Origin: Rhodocollybia butyracea
Taxonomy: Eukaryota > Basidiomycota > Agaricomycetes > Agaricales > Omphalotaceae
Length of the DNA stretch: 64,000 nt
Reading direction: 5' to 3'
NCBI GenBank assembly: GCA_015501585.1
Contig: JADNRY010000177.1
Coordinates: 62,001-126,000, forward strand
Each line of letters opens with the position of its first letter. The first letter of the stretch is position 1. Under the pieces are notes generated by a model. The model did no database searches. It saw only the letters and a list, made by a program, of their open reading frames with translations, and had not been told where the DNA came from. Position numbers and translations under genes: made by a program. Below, piece by piece: positions 9,839-21,282 of this stretch.

Positions 9839-11839
9839 ATGGAGAAAGACACGCCTTCGAAAGTCAACAAAACACCGTCACTGCCTCGGCAGCAACAACG
9901 ACAAAACAATGGCGCTATCTCCATCCTCTATACCAGCTCAACTGAGCAATCAGTTGATACCTAATCAACGAACGGTTGGCGCGTCAACAAACCCACCAGC
10001 ACAACTTGTGTTTGGCACAGCGAACACATATCCTGCTGAACCAGCGGGATTACAACAAGCCAGTAACATGGCAGGTATGGGGTCATCATTGATGGCCTTC
10101 AACCAGGTATCCAACAACGTTGGACACAGTTATTGTGGACATTCCACCCTAATATAGGGTGTTGTCTTCATGAGATTTTGAACATGGGGATTTGTCCTCA
10201 TTGCCAAAACTTCCTCCAGCATTCGACGGAGGCATTCGTTATGGCGGACCCTAGTTGGACCGCCACTGGTAACCCTCAAGAGGAGTACTACCGGCAACAC
10301 CATCGACATAACATGTCAAACAACGAAAACGAATCAGCGGTGCAGCTGGCTATCCAGCTTGGCACTGCTAGCCGTGACTTATCGTCTCTTATGAGATGGT
10401 TACTGATTTACAGCACAACTACGATGACGCAGCGCGTGCAAAATTTGCAGCCTCCAAGAGAGGTGCGACAGATACTCAGACGAGTTGGAGGGATACCGCC
10501 GGTATTCATCCACCAGACATGGTCATGGCTCTCCTCATTATGAGGAGGAAAGCCAGTCTGGGAAATGACAACAGGTAGAAGCTCCGGCTTCCACTGTATT
10601 CTCGTCTAACGATGACTCAGTGTCATTTGACATTGATAGTAGCGCAGGTCCAATGGACCTGGATCCATCAACGACAGGAGCACCTGCTCTGTCTTCTTCC
10701 TACACAGGAGCGGTACTTAGTACCAATCCTGCTTTGTCTTCCACCATTCCTCCTGAAACTCAGGAGGACGCTCCGGCAGTACTGCCAGAACTCCCTCATC
10801 GAAGGAGTGATGGTGGCTACTTTGCCACCGATGGCTGGATTTGCTATGGCGAAGATGCCAATCTCGTCGAAGTCAATGACAATTGACAACTTCCCATTTC
10901 TTATGGGATTCACACCGCTTGCGAGGCTACCCTTGCTAGAGCAGAAAATCTTATATTCCCAGCTAACAGCCGAGAAGTCATCTGGTATCTTAGGATACTT
11001 CGCGAACCCACGTTTGCGAGTAGACATGGGTACAACACCTCACGGCGTTGGACCCTATACCGGGTCTTAGACCAGGAAGTCCAATCTCTCTGAAGAGGAG
11101 ACCTAACTCACATAAGTGAGTTACAACGAACTCTGCTCGTCAGCTGGTTTGAACCAGTTTTCGTATCGATTGCCTGAACTGCTAAACAGGACAAGGCTGC
11201 TGGCATCACTGCTGGCACTCTGGATAGAGAAAACTCCGTCCAAAAGAAGAAAAAAGGGAAAGGCTGTATGAAGCCCGCCCCTGTAGGCTGGTCCAGCAGT
11301 ACTTCTGCCAGACCCTCATCCATTTGAATGGCTCCTGCAGGCACTGCACCGCGAGCCAAACTCTCACCACCATCCCGAAATGGTATGGCTGATGCCTGGG
11401 CGGCATATCTTGTCACCCCACAAGGGCTGACAGTGCGCCCTTTGGGCATTGTGTACCGTGAAGACGGTGCAGTAAGCGAGCGCTCCATTTGTGGATGCCA
11501 GCTGATCAATCCAAGGCGGCCTGATCCGCCTCCTGGAACCCCTCTGGACGTATCGTCCAGATATTTGCTGTTGGCGGCGGAGGTTATCCTCCGTCACCAT
11601 TATTATCGCCATTTAGTGGCTACGGGGTGGATTACAATTGCCTTGCCTCCTCCGCCGCAAACGTTGTTCGCTAATTACCTCAATGGCACCATTGAGGATG
11701 TTGCCCGATTCTTTGCTGAGCAAGGAATCTCCATTGTGGATCTCGAAGATTCCGCTTTGTATGCAGCCACCTGGCTGCAAACATTCAATCTGCGTAATGC
11801 GGAAGCAGCATTAGCTGCTTCGATACTCAGGGGACATAT
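9839..11839 (+). pseudogene. Element B: accessory ORF after the chromodomain, 5' part
   Basis: A chain of open frames runs on from an ATG at 9839 (MEKDTPSKVN) through 9930-10157, 10133-10543, 10612-10886 and 11328-11839, with shifts between them. Recognisable stretches are ICPHCQNFLQHSTEAF (a possible zinc pair), WTATGNPQEEYYRQHH, Pro/Ser/Ala-rich linkers, and a hydrophobic C-terminal part with LLLAAEVILRHHYYRHL and LFANYLNGTIEDVARFFAEQ. I recognise no catalytic motif and cannot assign a function. It is distinct from pol and lies where a third ORF would sit. It is interrupted by element C at 11840 and continues at 21946. Confidence 0.5.
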
Positions 11840-12499
11840 TATAGTAGGGGCAATTGGCCCACTCATCGATACTATACTTCTTTAACGTTTCACCATTACC
11901 TTAACTCTTCTCACTCTTATTACTTATAACGGTCCCTTCCGACTATTCCTTGATTTCATCGTTATCCCACTTCATTCGGTCCACCAGCCCGTCGCCGGTG
12001 ACCTCGTCCATCATTGCGAAGAGACTTGCCACCTCTTTATCGACAGGCGGGAACGCGTCAAGTGGTAACCTGATGATAGTCGGGGTAACATGTGAAATTG
12101 AGAGTAGGAGGAAATACTCGATCATGTCGTGATGTCATCATAATCCTAGCTTTTCTTATATAGAACGTCATCTAGAAAAAGAGATACTTTTCTTCCCTCT
12201 TTTGAACAGTCACCTTCAGAGGCTCATAGCCATCGTTAGTTTCTCCTCTAAAGTCTGTCTTTGTCGTCGAGTGCGGTGTACTCGCAACGGGCCAACAACT
12301 TAATTGATTCCATCTGTCCCTGAGATCCAATTCCTCGGTCCGATATAAAGGTCCGTTCTATACGATCGTGTACTCGCTGATAAGATTATACTGCATCCGT
12401 ACTACGTGTACGAGATAGTTTGATCTAGCCTTACTCTCAACTCTCATCCTCGACCAACACGTCGTTGGACTATCTCTAGTCTAACTTACTCCTCTTTAG
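11840..12499 (+). repeat. 5' LTR of element C
   Basis: Direct repeat of 21283-21945, starting TATAGTAGGGGCAATTGGCC and ending CTCTTTAG. Differences seen: one base at ATCGATACT/ATCAATACT, a two-base indel in ACTCTTCTC, a one-base indel in a run of A, CACGTCG/CACATCG, and ATCTCTAGT/ATCTGTAGT. The termini are not the usual TG...CA, so the exact edges are uncertain by a few bases. Confidence 0.85.
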
Positions 12500-12515
12500 T
12501 GGTGACCACCGCAGG
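12500..12515 (+). promoter_or_regulatory. Likely primer-binding site of element C
   Basis: TGGTGACCACCGCAGG follows the 5' LTR directly. It starts with TGG, complementary to a tRNA 3' CCA end, which is the usual layout. The cognate tRNA was not identified. Confidence 0.5.
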
Positions 12516-12518
12516 GGG

Positions 12519-14924
12519 TTGGTTTTCCGCAGGACTCTCACTTTTTCAAGCATTCTCAGTCTCGACGCGTTACGCGTCGAATATCATCGTCTGAGGAACG
12601 CGTTTTACACGCTGTATTCTCTCAGGTCTCGAGATTCGTCTAGCTCGGATCTCTCTGCTCCGTCTTCTTTGACGCCATCATCCATTTCTTCCTCGGCTTC
12701 TTTGTCGAGCGACTCTCAAAATTCTCCTGATTCGCAGTCCTACAATAATATACAGCCTCTTAACCAATCTCTCACTCCAAATTCTCCCATAAATTCACGC
12801 ATATATCCATCGAATAATACGATGTCGAATCCAACCTCTCTCCCTCTCGTCGTTCCGATGCCTGTGGCCGGTACCAACGACGCGCCATTCTTTGAAGGAA
12901 AAGATACCGAGAGGTATCTGAAGAAAATTCTTCAACATGGAGCTAAAGCCGGTATCAGAAATAACGACGAGCTCGTCGACTATATCCTCGACTATTGTAA
13001 CACGGAAGTATACGAAAGCATACAATACCTTCCTGCCTTCGACCCAGAAGTGACTACCAAGACATGGGCTCTTTCTTCGCAACGACTTATCCGTCTGTAT
13101 CGCGCGAATAACACCCCGAAAGACGTCTCCGTAGAAGACTTGAAGCAATACTGCGCCGCGGCGTATTTCAATCATCCATTCGAATGCACAGCAGACGTGG
13201 ACGAGTATCAAATGGGATTTCTTAAACTCTCCAGTGCCCTCATGAAGAGAGGGAGACTTACTGAAACATACGCTAACGAACTCTTTATTACAGGAATCCC
13301 TAAACATCTCACCGGTTGGATCATCACGCGAGTGCCAGAACAGAACCAAACTATCAGCAATCCTCCAGCAATAGATATCGTAGTGGATCTCCTGTACAAA
13401 CGCCTCGGCAAAGACTCTATCGACTGGAACCCGTACGATACTACAATTCGGAAACACGATTCAGCAATGAAGAAAGTACATTTCGACGATTCAGAAAACT
13501 CGATTCGCTCAAGAACAGATCCCGTTGAAGATCAACGTCCCCAACCTCAATACATTCCAGACTCGAAATCCACAAAGGACGAAGTCGATCATATCGCCAA
13601 TCAACTCCGGGACTTACGCCTCTCGATGGCAGAGCAATCTCAACAAACGCTTATAGCTCGTAGAGTAGATCCACCACTCAATGCGACATCGCGCTCCGAA
13701 ATTGAGCAACTTAACCAACAGCTACGAGAAATGCAACAGACCATGGCGCAACTCCGACAACAGACTCCTTTGCCCGGGACGAATACTGGATACGGACCGG
13801 CTACATGTTTTACTTGTGGAAAGGTCCATCCCGATCCCTTTAAACCGTCGAGGTGCCCCGTTATGCCGGAACTAGTGTCTGAAGGATTAGTAAAGTTTGA
13901 TTCCGAGACTAAAAGATATAATCTTCCCGATGGTAACTCCTTACCCCGAGTCCCTAAAGGGGAAAGCGGAGGCATTGCGAGGATTCTGCGTGCAGCGAAA
14001 GCGAATTCGTCAATGGGCGGTAGTCGAGATGTTCCTCCGCATGCAGTTGGATCGACGAGGCACGCCTCTTTCTCCTATGATGGAATGCCTGTGTTTAGTG
14101 GGGACGCTTATGCTGTCTCCTCTCTCGAGGAATCTGAGGAGTATTTTGACAACGAAGAGGAATTCTACCAACATGTTTATGATAGCCGCATCTTCGAAGC
14201 TAATTCATTTCCACAGCTTAGGTCGGGCAGGAATACCGACAACAGATTTGATCCACATTCACAAAGAGGACGTCCTCAACACGATAGATCAACCACAAAT
14301 GTTCCAGTTCCAACAGTCCCTCGTCCGCCCGTAGTAACACCGCCGACTTCAACAGCGACACCACCAGTAACACAGAAAAGACTACCCGCACAGTTACCGA
14401 CACCTAGCACTTCAAAAGTTGAAGATATTCGACCGCCAGAAGGAGACGTGACGATGGCCGATCCTCCTCCACCAACTCCGATGAAGAAAGCTCCGACTTC
14501 AGTGCCGAAACCTCCGAATCCTATCAACCGAGAAGATGGGTGGAAGACGTCGCTCCCAGCGAAGAATCCGAAGACAGACAGCAAACCCACCGAGAAGGCC
14601 CTCCCTCCGGGACAACACTTCAAGTTCACTTCCGAAATCCAGGAAAAGGGTAACACTATGGATATTGCCAAAAAGATCTGGGACACGACAGTCACAGTAT
14701 CGGTCAAAGATCTCATTTCAGCCAGCCTGGACCTACAACGTCATTTCGCGGATATGACCAGGACAAAACAGAAGTACGTTAATACTGCTGACTCTCATAA
14801 AGCCACATATGATCTTTCGTCCGACCGGATGTATGAATACAAAGAACGAACTCACCTTGTGGAGGACCTCGAAATCATCGCGGACAGAGATGATCTAGAA
14901 GCGATAAGCAGCTATCTCGTTTGA
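12519..14924 (+). CDS. Element C Gag polyprotein (about 801 aa, or 701 aa from an internal Met)
   Basis: A single open frame. After a Ser/Pro-rich leader, the Met at about 12822 (MSNPTSLPLVVPMPVAG) is the more typical start. Capsid-like helices follow (APFFEGKDTERYLKKILQHG; EYQMGFLKLSSALMKRG), then a coiled Gln-rich region, and a Cys/His cluster CFTCGKVHPDPFKPSRC at about residue 430 in place of a classic CCHC knuckle. The Pro-rich C-terminal part ends in an HFKFTSEIQEKGN...VSVKDLISASLDLQRHF block like the DUF4100-type region of agaricomycete Gypsy polyproteins. The frame is intact, unlike pol downstream. Confidence 0.85.
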   Translation: MVFRRTLTFSSILSLDALRVEYHRLRNAFYTLYSLRSRDSSSSDLSAPSSLTPSSISSSASLSSDSQNSPDSQSYNNIQPLNQSLTPNSPINSRIYPSNNTMSNPTSLPLVVPMPVAGTNDAPFFEGKDTERYLKKILQHGAKAGIRNNDELVDYILDYCNTEVYESIQYLPAFDPEVTTKTWALSSQRLIRLYRANNTPKDVSVEDLKQYCAAAYFNHPFECTADVDEYQMGFLKLSSALMKRGRLTETYANELFITGIPKHLTGWIITRVPEQNQTISNPPAIDIVVDLLYKRLGKDSIDWNPYDTTIRKHDSAMKKVHFDDSENSIRSRTDPVEDQRPQPQYIPDSKSTKDEVDHIANQLRDLRLSMAEQSQQTLIARRVDPPLNATSRSEIEQLNQQLREMQQTMAQLRQQTPLPGTNTGYGPATCFTCGKVHPDPFKPSRCPVMPELVSEGLVKFDSETKRYNLPDGNSLPRVPKGESGGIARILRAAKANSSMGGSRDVPPHAVGSTRHASFSYDGMPVFSGDAYAVSSLEESEEYFDNEEEFYQHVYDSRIFEANSFPQLRSGRNTDNRFDPHSQRGRPQHDRSTTNVPVPTVPRPPVVTPPTSTATPPVTQKRLPAQLPTPSTSKVEDIRPPEGDVTMADPPPPTPMKKAPTSVPKPPNPINREDGWKTSLPAKNPKTDSKPTEKALPPGQHFKFTSEIQEKGNTMDIAKKIWDTTVTVSVKDLISASLDLQRHFADMTRTKQKYVNTADSHKATYDLSSDRMYEYKERTHLVEDLEIIADRDDLEAISSYLV

Positions 14925-14969
14925 CATTCAAATGCCCTCTCCCAAGTCCCTTCGGCCAAATACTACGCT

Positions 14970-15545
14970 ATGGTTACAGGGATCATAGAGGTAACGGTGG
15001 GAGAAACCACCTTCCGAGCAATGTTAGACACAGGGTCTGAACTGAACGTGATGTCGATATCAGTCCCCGAGAAGGCTAAGTTGCCTATTGACTTGGAAGG
15101 GATGAAGTGGTCCCTAAGGGGGATTCATGGACGCCCCGAGCCGTTGAAAGGTGTCGTTACTAATTGTTCTATCAAACTAGGATCACACGACTTCCCTCAC
15201 CACATATTTGTCTCGCCTCACGAGTTATCCAAACACTTTGATATCATTCTCGGACAACCGTTCTTCCAGTGGTACTCATGTAGAATCGACTACTTCCGTT
15301 CGGGATTAGCAAAGATGTTCCTGTGGAAGGATGGACGAAAAGAGCGATTACCCCACGTTTCTATCATTATAGCGGCTCCCGAAGACCCGAGAAACACTTC
15401 TACAATGAACAGAGACGGAGGAGAAGATCACCGCGACCATATCCCGAAACAAGACATGAACAACTTCGAGAATCGCGCTGGAATTGCCACCCTCATGGAA
15501 ATTGATCCCGGTAGCGTAGACGAGTCGGAGTTCGAGGATTTTTGA
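14970..15545 (+). CDS. Element C aspartic protease
   Basis: The 191-aa frame carries a canonical retropepsin active site, FRAMLDTGSELNVMS (Asp at residue 20), and the second conserved motif FDIILGQPFFQWYSC near residue 95. This is the enzyme that matures the Gag-Pol polyprotein. The frame opens 45 bp after the gag stop and overlaps the next frame (15542) by four bases at TTTTTGAAG. This could allow re-initiation or frameshifting. The key Asp-Thr-Gly is intact here, unlike in element B. Confidence 0.85.
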   Translation: MVTGIIEVTVGETTFRAMLDTGSELNVMSISVPEKAKLPIDLEGMKWSLRGIHGRPEPLKGVVTNCSIKLGSHDFPHHIFVSPHELSKHFDIILGQPFFQWYSCRIDYFRSGLAKMFLWKDGRKERLPHVSIIIAAPEDPRNTSTMNRDGGEDHRDHIPKQDMNNFENRAGIATLMEIDPGSVDESEFEDF

Positions 15546-16992
15546 AGCTGGAGCCGCAGACAGTCTTCCATGCTGCTCCGGCGACTGTTGGAAGATCGCT
15601 AGAAGCCCTTATGGGCAACGAAGCGTTTTCAGAACACGATTCTCTTTTTTCTCTCAATCCACCTCCCTCTTATGATTCACTAATTCGATCTTATGCTTCA
15701 CAGACTGGTACTTATTTGACTGATATACCCAGAACATTATGGACCTTACGAGCCTTCGAACATACCGCTACACCCATAGGTCAATACAACGACAAGCTTC
15801 GAGTCGCGTCAGCCTCTGCCTCCACATTCGCTACTGCTGCTGGAAATATAGCACCAGAAAATCGACTCCCATCAAGACCTCAGAAACGAAGCAATTATAA
15901 ACCAGTACACAGAAAACATCGACCCGTCGCCACCAATGGCGAACCACTTAATCCTTCAATATATTGTACCGTTCCTATAACACAACCAACGATCTTACCG
16001 GTCACACCACGTCCATGGAAGGAGCTCAAGACTAACGACCGCATTACGCCCGAAAGACTTCAAGAAATGATATCTAACATAGAAGAAGGCGCGCTCTCTC
16101 CTACTGAAACTAATCTTATTGCTTTTATAGTGGTCCAACGCTCTGAAGCCTTCGCCTGGACACAAGAAGAACGTGGCTCATTCTCCAGAGAATTCTACGA
16201 TGATTACAGGTTGCAAACTATCGAACACACTCCTTGGCAACGTCCTCCGATCCGGTGTCCAGAATCGATTCGAGATGAAGTATGCGAAGAGATTTACAAA
16301 GGAGATCGTGCAGGAAGGTTCCAGAAAACTAACTCTAGCTATCGTGCGGCTATGTTTGCCGTGAAGAAGAAGAAGGGGGTTCGACTAGTTGTCAATATGG
16401 AACCTCTCAACGCTGTATCGATACAAGATGCCACCTTACCGCCCAACATTGGGGAATTTGCTGAATCTTTCGTCGGATACTCAATATATGGTTTACTAGA
16501 TATGCTATCCGGATTTGATGCGCGTTATGTGCACCCAGACTACAGATTTCTTCAAGTGTTCCACTCTCCCGCTGGTCCTCGTGAACAGACAACGATGGTC
16601 CAGGGATATACTAACTCGTTACAGGAATACCAAAGAAGTTTCGACCACGGAATATCTCAACATCGGGAGTGGGCGAGAGCTTTGTCGACGATTGTGGGGT
16701 AAAAGGTCACATCAGATACAATAACGTGGAAATACACCTGAATTAGAAGTTTGTTTGGAATAGCTCAACGTCTTGACTCTTATTGGAACACTTATCACAA
16801 TTGCTGTACAGCTTCGGGAGCTAAGGCGGTACTTGCTGCTCTTCATCTCAAGATTGTAGGCTCGGTTGTTTCTTTCGATGGATGGCACATTGCACCCTCT
16901 ATGGTCCAGAAGGTGATGGACTGGCCGTTACCAGAAACTATGTCAGAAGTCCGAGGATTCCTCGGTATCGCTGGAGTCGGTTGGTGATGGAT
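15542..16992 (+). pseudogene. Element C reverse transcriptase, frameshifted
   Basis: The frame 15542-16702 has RT blocks PIRCPESIRDEVCEEIYKG, AMFAVKKKKGVRLVVNMEP, motif A GLLDMLSGFDARYV and motif B GYTNSLQEYQRSFDHGI. The catalytic FVDD box is present (16681-16692) but in another frame, so there is a frameshift at about 16660. The connection resumes in the frame 16751-16987 (ASGAKAVLAALHLKIVGSVV, then EVRGFLGIAGVGW) and meets a TGA at 16985. At least three disabling changes prevent a full-length enzyme. Confidence 0.85.
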
Positions 16993-17972
16993 TAAGGGCT
17001 TCGCTCTTATCGCTAAGCCTCTCACCACTCTTCTTCGTGGAACTACTGAAAAGTCTACGCTAGTCATTATCCTTTCTACAGACGCACTTGAAGCATTCGA
17101 GCTGCTGAAGCACAGCATCACGAGCGCCCCAGTTATCATCCGCATAAACTACAATCTCGCAAAATTGGTACAGAGAAAACCTCGGGAATCTGACAAAGGT
17201 TTGGTTGTCGTTGATACTGACGGTTGTCTCACTGGCGCAGGATGGGCAATATACCAAGTTGTCGACTCACAGAAACATCCGCGGGATTTGGTTCATGCAC
17301 TTTCGACCAAAGGGAGCAGAATTATGGACAACCAAAATCCGAACTATACGCAGTATACAGAGCGTTCAAAGAACTCCGACATTGTATATGGGGAATACTG
17401 TTCAGGTTGGACCATGACGCCCTTTCTCTTGGGAAGATGATAACTGACCCGGACGACGTTCCCAATGCACCGATGTTACAATGGGTAATGTTCATCCGAT
17501 TATTCAGTTTTGAGCTCCAACATGTACCTGCTACTAAACATCTCGCTGCAGACGCTCTTTCTAGACGGAAACTAGTCTCCGGGGAAGAGGTAGAGTCACT
17601 AGAAGAACAAGACCGTTTTTTAGATGCGCTTGTTAACATGGGAGTGGTAGTCTGCTCGGACTCCACTGGTGATATAACTATGAAAGCTGAGTACTTGTTC
17701 GATCTTTTGGCAATCAAGTACTTGGTTTTCTATGATGATTCGTGGAAGTTATCATCTTTCACTCCCCTTTTACAAGCCTCATTGGCTTATACTGTTCCAT
17801 CCGCTGGAGATAGTGTCCTAACGGGACGATCTGATTTGTTCTCTACTTATTTCTCCCGGTCTGCTCTCCGCTTCTCTTACACAGAGGCGGTACGCCTCTG
17901 CCTGACTTCTTCATTAGGTCACACTCTAGTCCTGTAGAATTTGCATGTTCTATTGAAGGTTTTCCGCCGCAT
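16993..17972 (+). pseudogene. Element C RNase H-like region, frameshifted
   Basis: Fragments in different frames match the RNase H part of this Gypsy family: FALIAKPLTTLLRG, LVVVDTDGCLTGAGWAIYQV, then after a frameshift at about 17290 GSCTFDQREQNYGQPKSELY, FRLDHDALSLGKMI and the end motif HVPATKHLAADALSRRK. The acidic residues DTD, SELY and DHDA are visible, but no single frame holds them all. The region to 17937 links to integrase. Confidence 0.75.
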
Positions 17973-19549
17973 ATGGAAGTAATGGAATATTCTACGATAT
18001 CGACGACTCATACAACTGATGCATCAAAACATACTTTCAAAATATTGGACGAAGATGGAGACACATTTTGGAACGATATACGTGTCTTCCTCCTCAGAGG
18101 TGAGTTCCCTAAACATATAGAGACCGAGAAACGCCGTGTAGCATTCTACAAACGAGCACGCCGTTTCTTCTTACGAGATGGCAAGATATGGATGTCCCCA
18201 AAGAGGGGAATCGATGGTACATTACCTCGACTGGTGATCGAGTCTATTCCTCGCCGGGGAGAGCTAATGGCTCTAGCTCACAACGAGGCTGGACATCGCG
18301 GTTGCGATGCTACTTACGTTCATCTCTCATCTAGGTTCTACTGGCCGAACCTATACGATTCTGTTGCCTACTTCGTCCGTTCATGTATAGAATGTCAAAA
18401 GCTCATCAAGCCCATACCTACGGTACCGTACAACGTCTCATGGCAGACTCCGATTCTACGACATTTCAACCTTGACTCTATTCATATGCGGATGGGATCG
18501 GAGGTTTCAAGTACATTATCCAAGCGATAGAACCAAACATTCTTTGGCCCGAAGCTAAGGCATTGACACATCTCACCGCTTCCAACGTTGCAAAATTCAT
18601 CTACGAAAACATCATCACTCGATTTGCCTGCGTGCCCGCACTATCAATGGATGGAGGATCAGAGTTCTTGAAAGAAGTAACGGAACTCTTAGAGACACAG
18701 TATCGATGCACAGTCATTATATCTACACCTTATCACCCACAAGGTAATGCTACTGTCGAACGAGCTCATATTCCTCTTGTAGAAGCAATCATCAAAGCCG
18801 CGGGGGATCGTATCAGACAATGGCCGACGCTTCTACATGCAGCTCTATTCGCAATACGAATAACGACTTCAAGATCGACCGGTTTCTCTCCTTATTATCT
18901 TTTATATGGTGTCTTCCCAGTTCTATCCTTTGATATGGCTGAATCGACTTGGCAGACACTAGATTGGCACTCCGTCTCTACTACTACCGAATTACTAGCT
19001 ATTCGCATCCTCCAACTCGATAGAAGACAATCTAAACTCAGAGAAGTGTCGGATCGTATCCGGAAGTCTAGGCAACGAGCTATTGATGACCTTTTACTCA
19101 GATCCCACAACAGATTGGACTTTCACGATTACGAAGAAGGGATGTGGGTTTGGCTTCGAGAATCACAACTAGAGACTCAGATCGGAAATAAATCGGACTG
19201 GACATACAGCAGACCTTACATCATCCACGAAAAGCGAGCGACCGGTTCTTTCGTTCTGCGAGAATTAAACAGCGCAATAATTCACGGTCATGTTAATGTC
19301 TCGAGGTTACGAATGTTTTACTTTCGTCCAGATAACCAAACGCTTTGTTCAGCTATCCCGTCGCGGCCAAAAGTTCGACGTAACAAAGTCTCTTTTCTCA
19401 ACGCCGATTTCGAGACTGCAAGCTCTCACGTCAAGAATAGATACTCCACAGCATGTGTCTATGCAGTGCGACATGGAGCTTCATACGCTGAGTCCTTGTA
19501 TCATGTTCTTCCTTTTCGTGTTTCTTCTTCCTTTCAAAATTCCGATTAA
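17973..19549 (+). pseudogene. Element C integrase, one apparent frameshift
   Basis: The frame 17973-18530 has the zinc module AHNEAGHRGC...FVRSCIECQKLIK, then the first core Asp in FNLDSIHM. A one-base deletion near 18493 (ATGCGGATGGG, where one more C would restore the frame) causes the stop at 18528. The frame 18563-19549 continues with SMDGGSEF and NATVERAH; Asp 30 to Glu 66 fits D-35-E. The C-terminal part ends in a YEEGMWVWLRESQ...TGSFVLREL module. No chromodomain is visible, so element C differs from element B in class. Confidence 0.85.
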
Positions 19550-19715
19550 GCTTGTCAATGCTACTTTACATTATGTACAATACGTTTCGGTCCAATTAAT
19601 ACATATATTTTCACATTTCAACCTACCAGTAAGCCTTCTTAAGGACCTCATTTTTCTTACATCGCAGTCTTCTTTCTTCCTCTCTCTTCATTCTTCATAT
19701 CTCAACCGTCTCGGA

Positions 19716-21050
19716 ATGCGAACTGAACTTACCAACGACATTATCGCTGACGGCGAACATATTCCCTGGGCTGTTGATCTTGTCTCCTCGGCCTATGTTT
19801 TCAACTCCAATCGCTTAGTACCTTATCCTGAATACTCTCCTCTTTCGTTCGCATCACTATTATATTTTAAATATTTCGAAGACCTTTTTCCTATTGGCAT
19901 TGGCAACATTTTTCCACTTATTCGATATGCAATTAACGAGTCATCGTCTGCCTCTCTGACTTTTCTAGATCCGACGTGGTCCGCAAAAAGTATCCCTTCA
20001 GATAATCATGTACACGACTTCGAATCCGAATGGGAGCAAGATATTCTTGATTTCGAAGACCAGATTATCGCTTATGATGTTCAGTGGGCGTATACAAAGT
20101 TCTATTTTGCGGATAACGGGTGCGCCGTCACTCACTACATCCCTTTACATTCATACATCCCCTCTTTTACGAGAAAAATCTTTTGGAATCATACTGACCC
20201 ATTAGGTGTATCAGAACGTCGGTTTCATTTAGTCACTTACCCAGCTCCTTCTAGAGAACGAAAGTTTGGACTCTCGAAGGGACCGTTCTTTTTCCCTCGT
20301 GGCGCTATATACGACCGAAGATACGATTACGTGGAGCGCTCACCTTACGCAGGCTTCTATAAGCGTGATCTATCGTTCAAGTTCATCTACGAAGATGCTG
20401 TTGAAGTCACTCTAGGAGAAGAAACATTCCTTATTCTTATCACCTTTACTATATACCGCACTGACCCTGACTTGACTTACACAGAAATTGACAGAGCCGT
20501 ACGCGACGGCTGTCCTCCAAGAAGATATTTCAATCAGATATTCACATCTAGCTCTGGTTTAAACGCGTTCGAAACCCGTATGCGCCGTTTCAAACTTCGC
20601 GATAGTAGTGAAGTTCCTCTTCCGTGGATTCGTAGCGAACATCCCTTTAATCTCCGACAATCTCCTACCCCGCCATGTACTGTTATCGTGGATATCGCTT
20701 CGAATAAAGTCGTTCGCGCCGCAAGCCGTTGCTTTCTCGAAGAGAAATTCCTCCGTCTTCTGCTCACTCAGGCGGAACTGCCTATGTTCATGCGTTACGA
20801 TGAGTTCCATGACGATTGCAAAGTCTGGTGCTCAAGGATCTGGGTCCCTGATTTCGAGTTACGCGTCGTTCATCTCTATTATGTCTGGTCTCCACAGGTC
20901 CATCGATTGATCAGGAGCACGGAGGAATCACAGGGAGCGAAGACACGCGTAGAAGCTCTTATGACTCCTGCTTCCTACCGCTCATTAGTTGGTTATGGAT
21001 TCATGGGTGTAACTCGTCGAGGATGGTCCTCAAGGTATTATGAATCTTAA
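19716..21050 (+). CDS. Element C extra ORF after integrase, 444 aa, unknown function
   Basis: The frame is open from 19290, but its first 140 residues overlap integrase in another frame. The ATG at 19716, after the integrase stop, gives a protein starting MRTELTNDIIADGEHIPW. It is rich in aromatic and charged residues (SEWEQDILDFEDQIIAYDVQWAYTKF; SPYAGFYKRDLSFKFIYEDA; EKFLRLLLTQAELPMFM), has no signal peptide or membrane helix, and shows no motif I recognise. It is intact while the pol frames are broken. Regulatory, nucleic-acid-binding or captured host gene are all possible; an envelope is unlikely. Confidence 0.65.
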   Translation: MRTELTNDIIADGEHIPWAVDLVSSAYVFNSNRLVPYPEYSPLSFASLLYFKYFEDLFPIGIGNIFPLIRYAINESSSASLTFLDPTWSAKSIPSDNHVHDFESEWEQDILDFEDQIIAYDVQWAYTKFYFADNGCAVTHYIPLHSYIPSFTRKIFWNHTDPLGVSERRFHLVTYPAPSRERKFGLSKGPFFFPRGAIYDRRYDYVERSPYAGFYKRDLSFKFIYEDAVEVTLGEETFLILITFTIYRTDPDLTYTEIDRAVRDGCPPRRYFNQIFTSSSGLNAFETRMRRFKLRDSSEVPLPWIRSEHPFNLRQSPTPPCTVIVDIASNKVVRAASRCFLEEKFLRLLLTQAELPMFMRYDEFHDDCKVWCSRIWVPDFELRVVHLYYVWSPQVHRLIRSTEESQGAKTRVEALMTPASYRSLVGYGFMGVTRRGWSSRYYES

Positions 21051-21282
21051 TCTCTATTTTTCGGTCTTCATCCCGCGTCCACACATTCCGATTCCCACTT
21101 CCCCTGATTGTTCTCATTTCTTTTATTATGATTTTTCTTCTCTCTGAAACTCCGTTCATCCACGTGTCCATTGAATCTCCTGTTGTTCTCTCCTCTCATT
21201 TTTTTGCTTTGTGTCTTCAAGTCTGTGTTTTCCGGTTCATCATATTTTACGAGTCTGAGGGCAGACTCAAAGTACTGCTCTC

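Noticed and set aside
11108..11612. Minus-strand frames opposite the accessory ORF of element B
   Set aside because: They are shadows of the plus-strand accessory frame, which continues in phase beyond element C.
19290..19715. Hydrophobic N-terminal extension of the extra ORF in element C, suggesting an envelope-like protein
   Set aside because: This part overlaps the integrase frame and then non-coding DNA (its hydrophobic run is at about 19497-19640). The ATG at 19716, after the integrase stop, gives a soluble protein, so an envelope is not supported.
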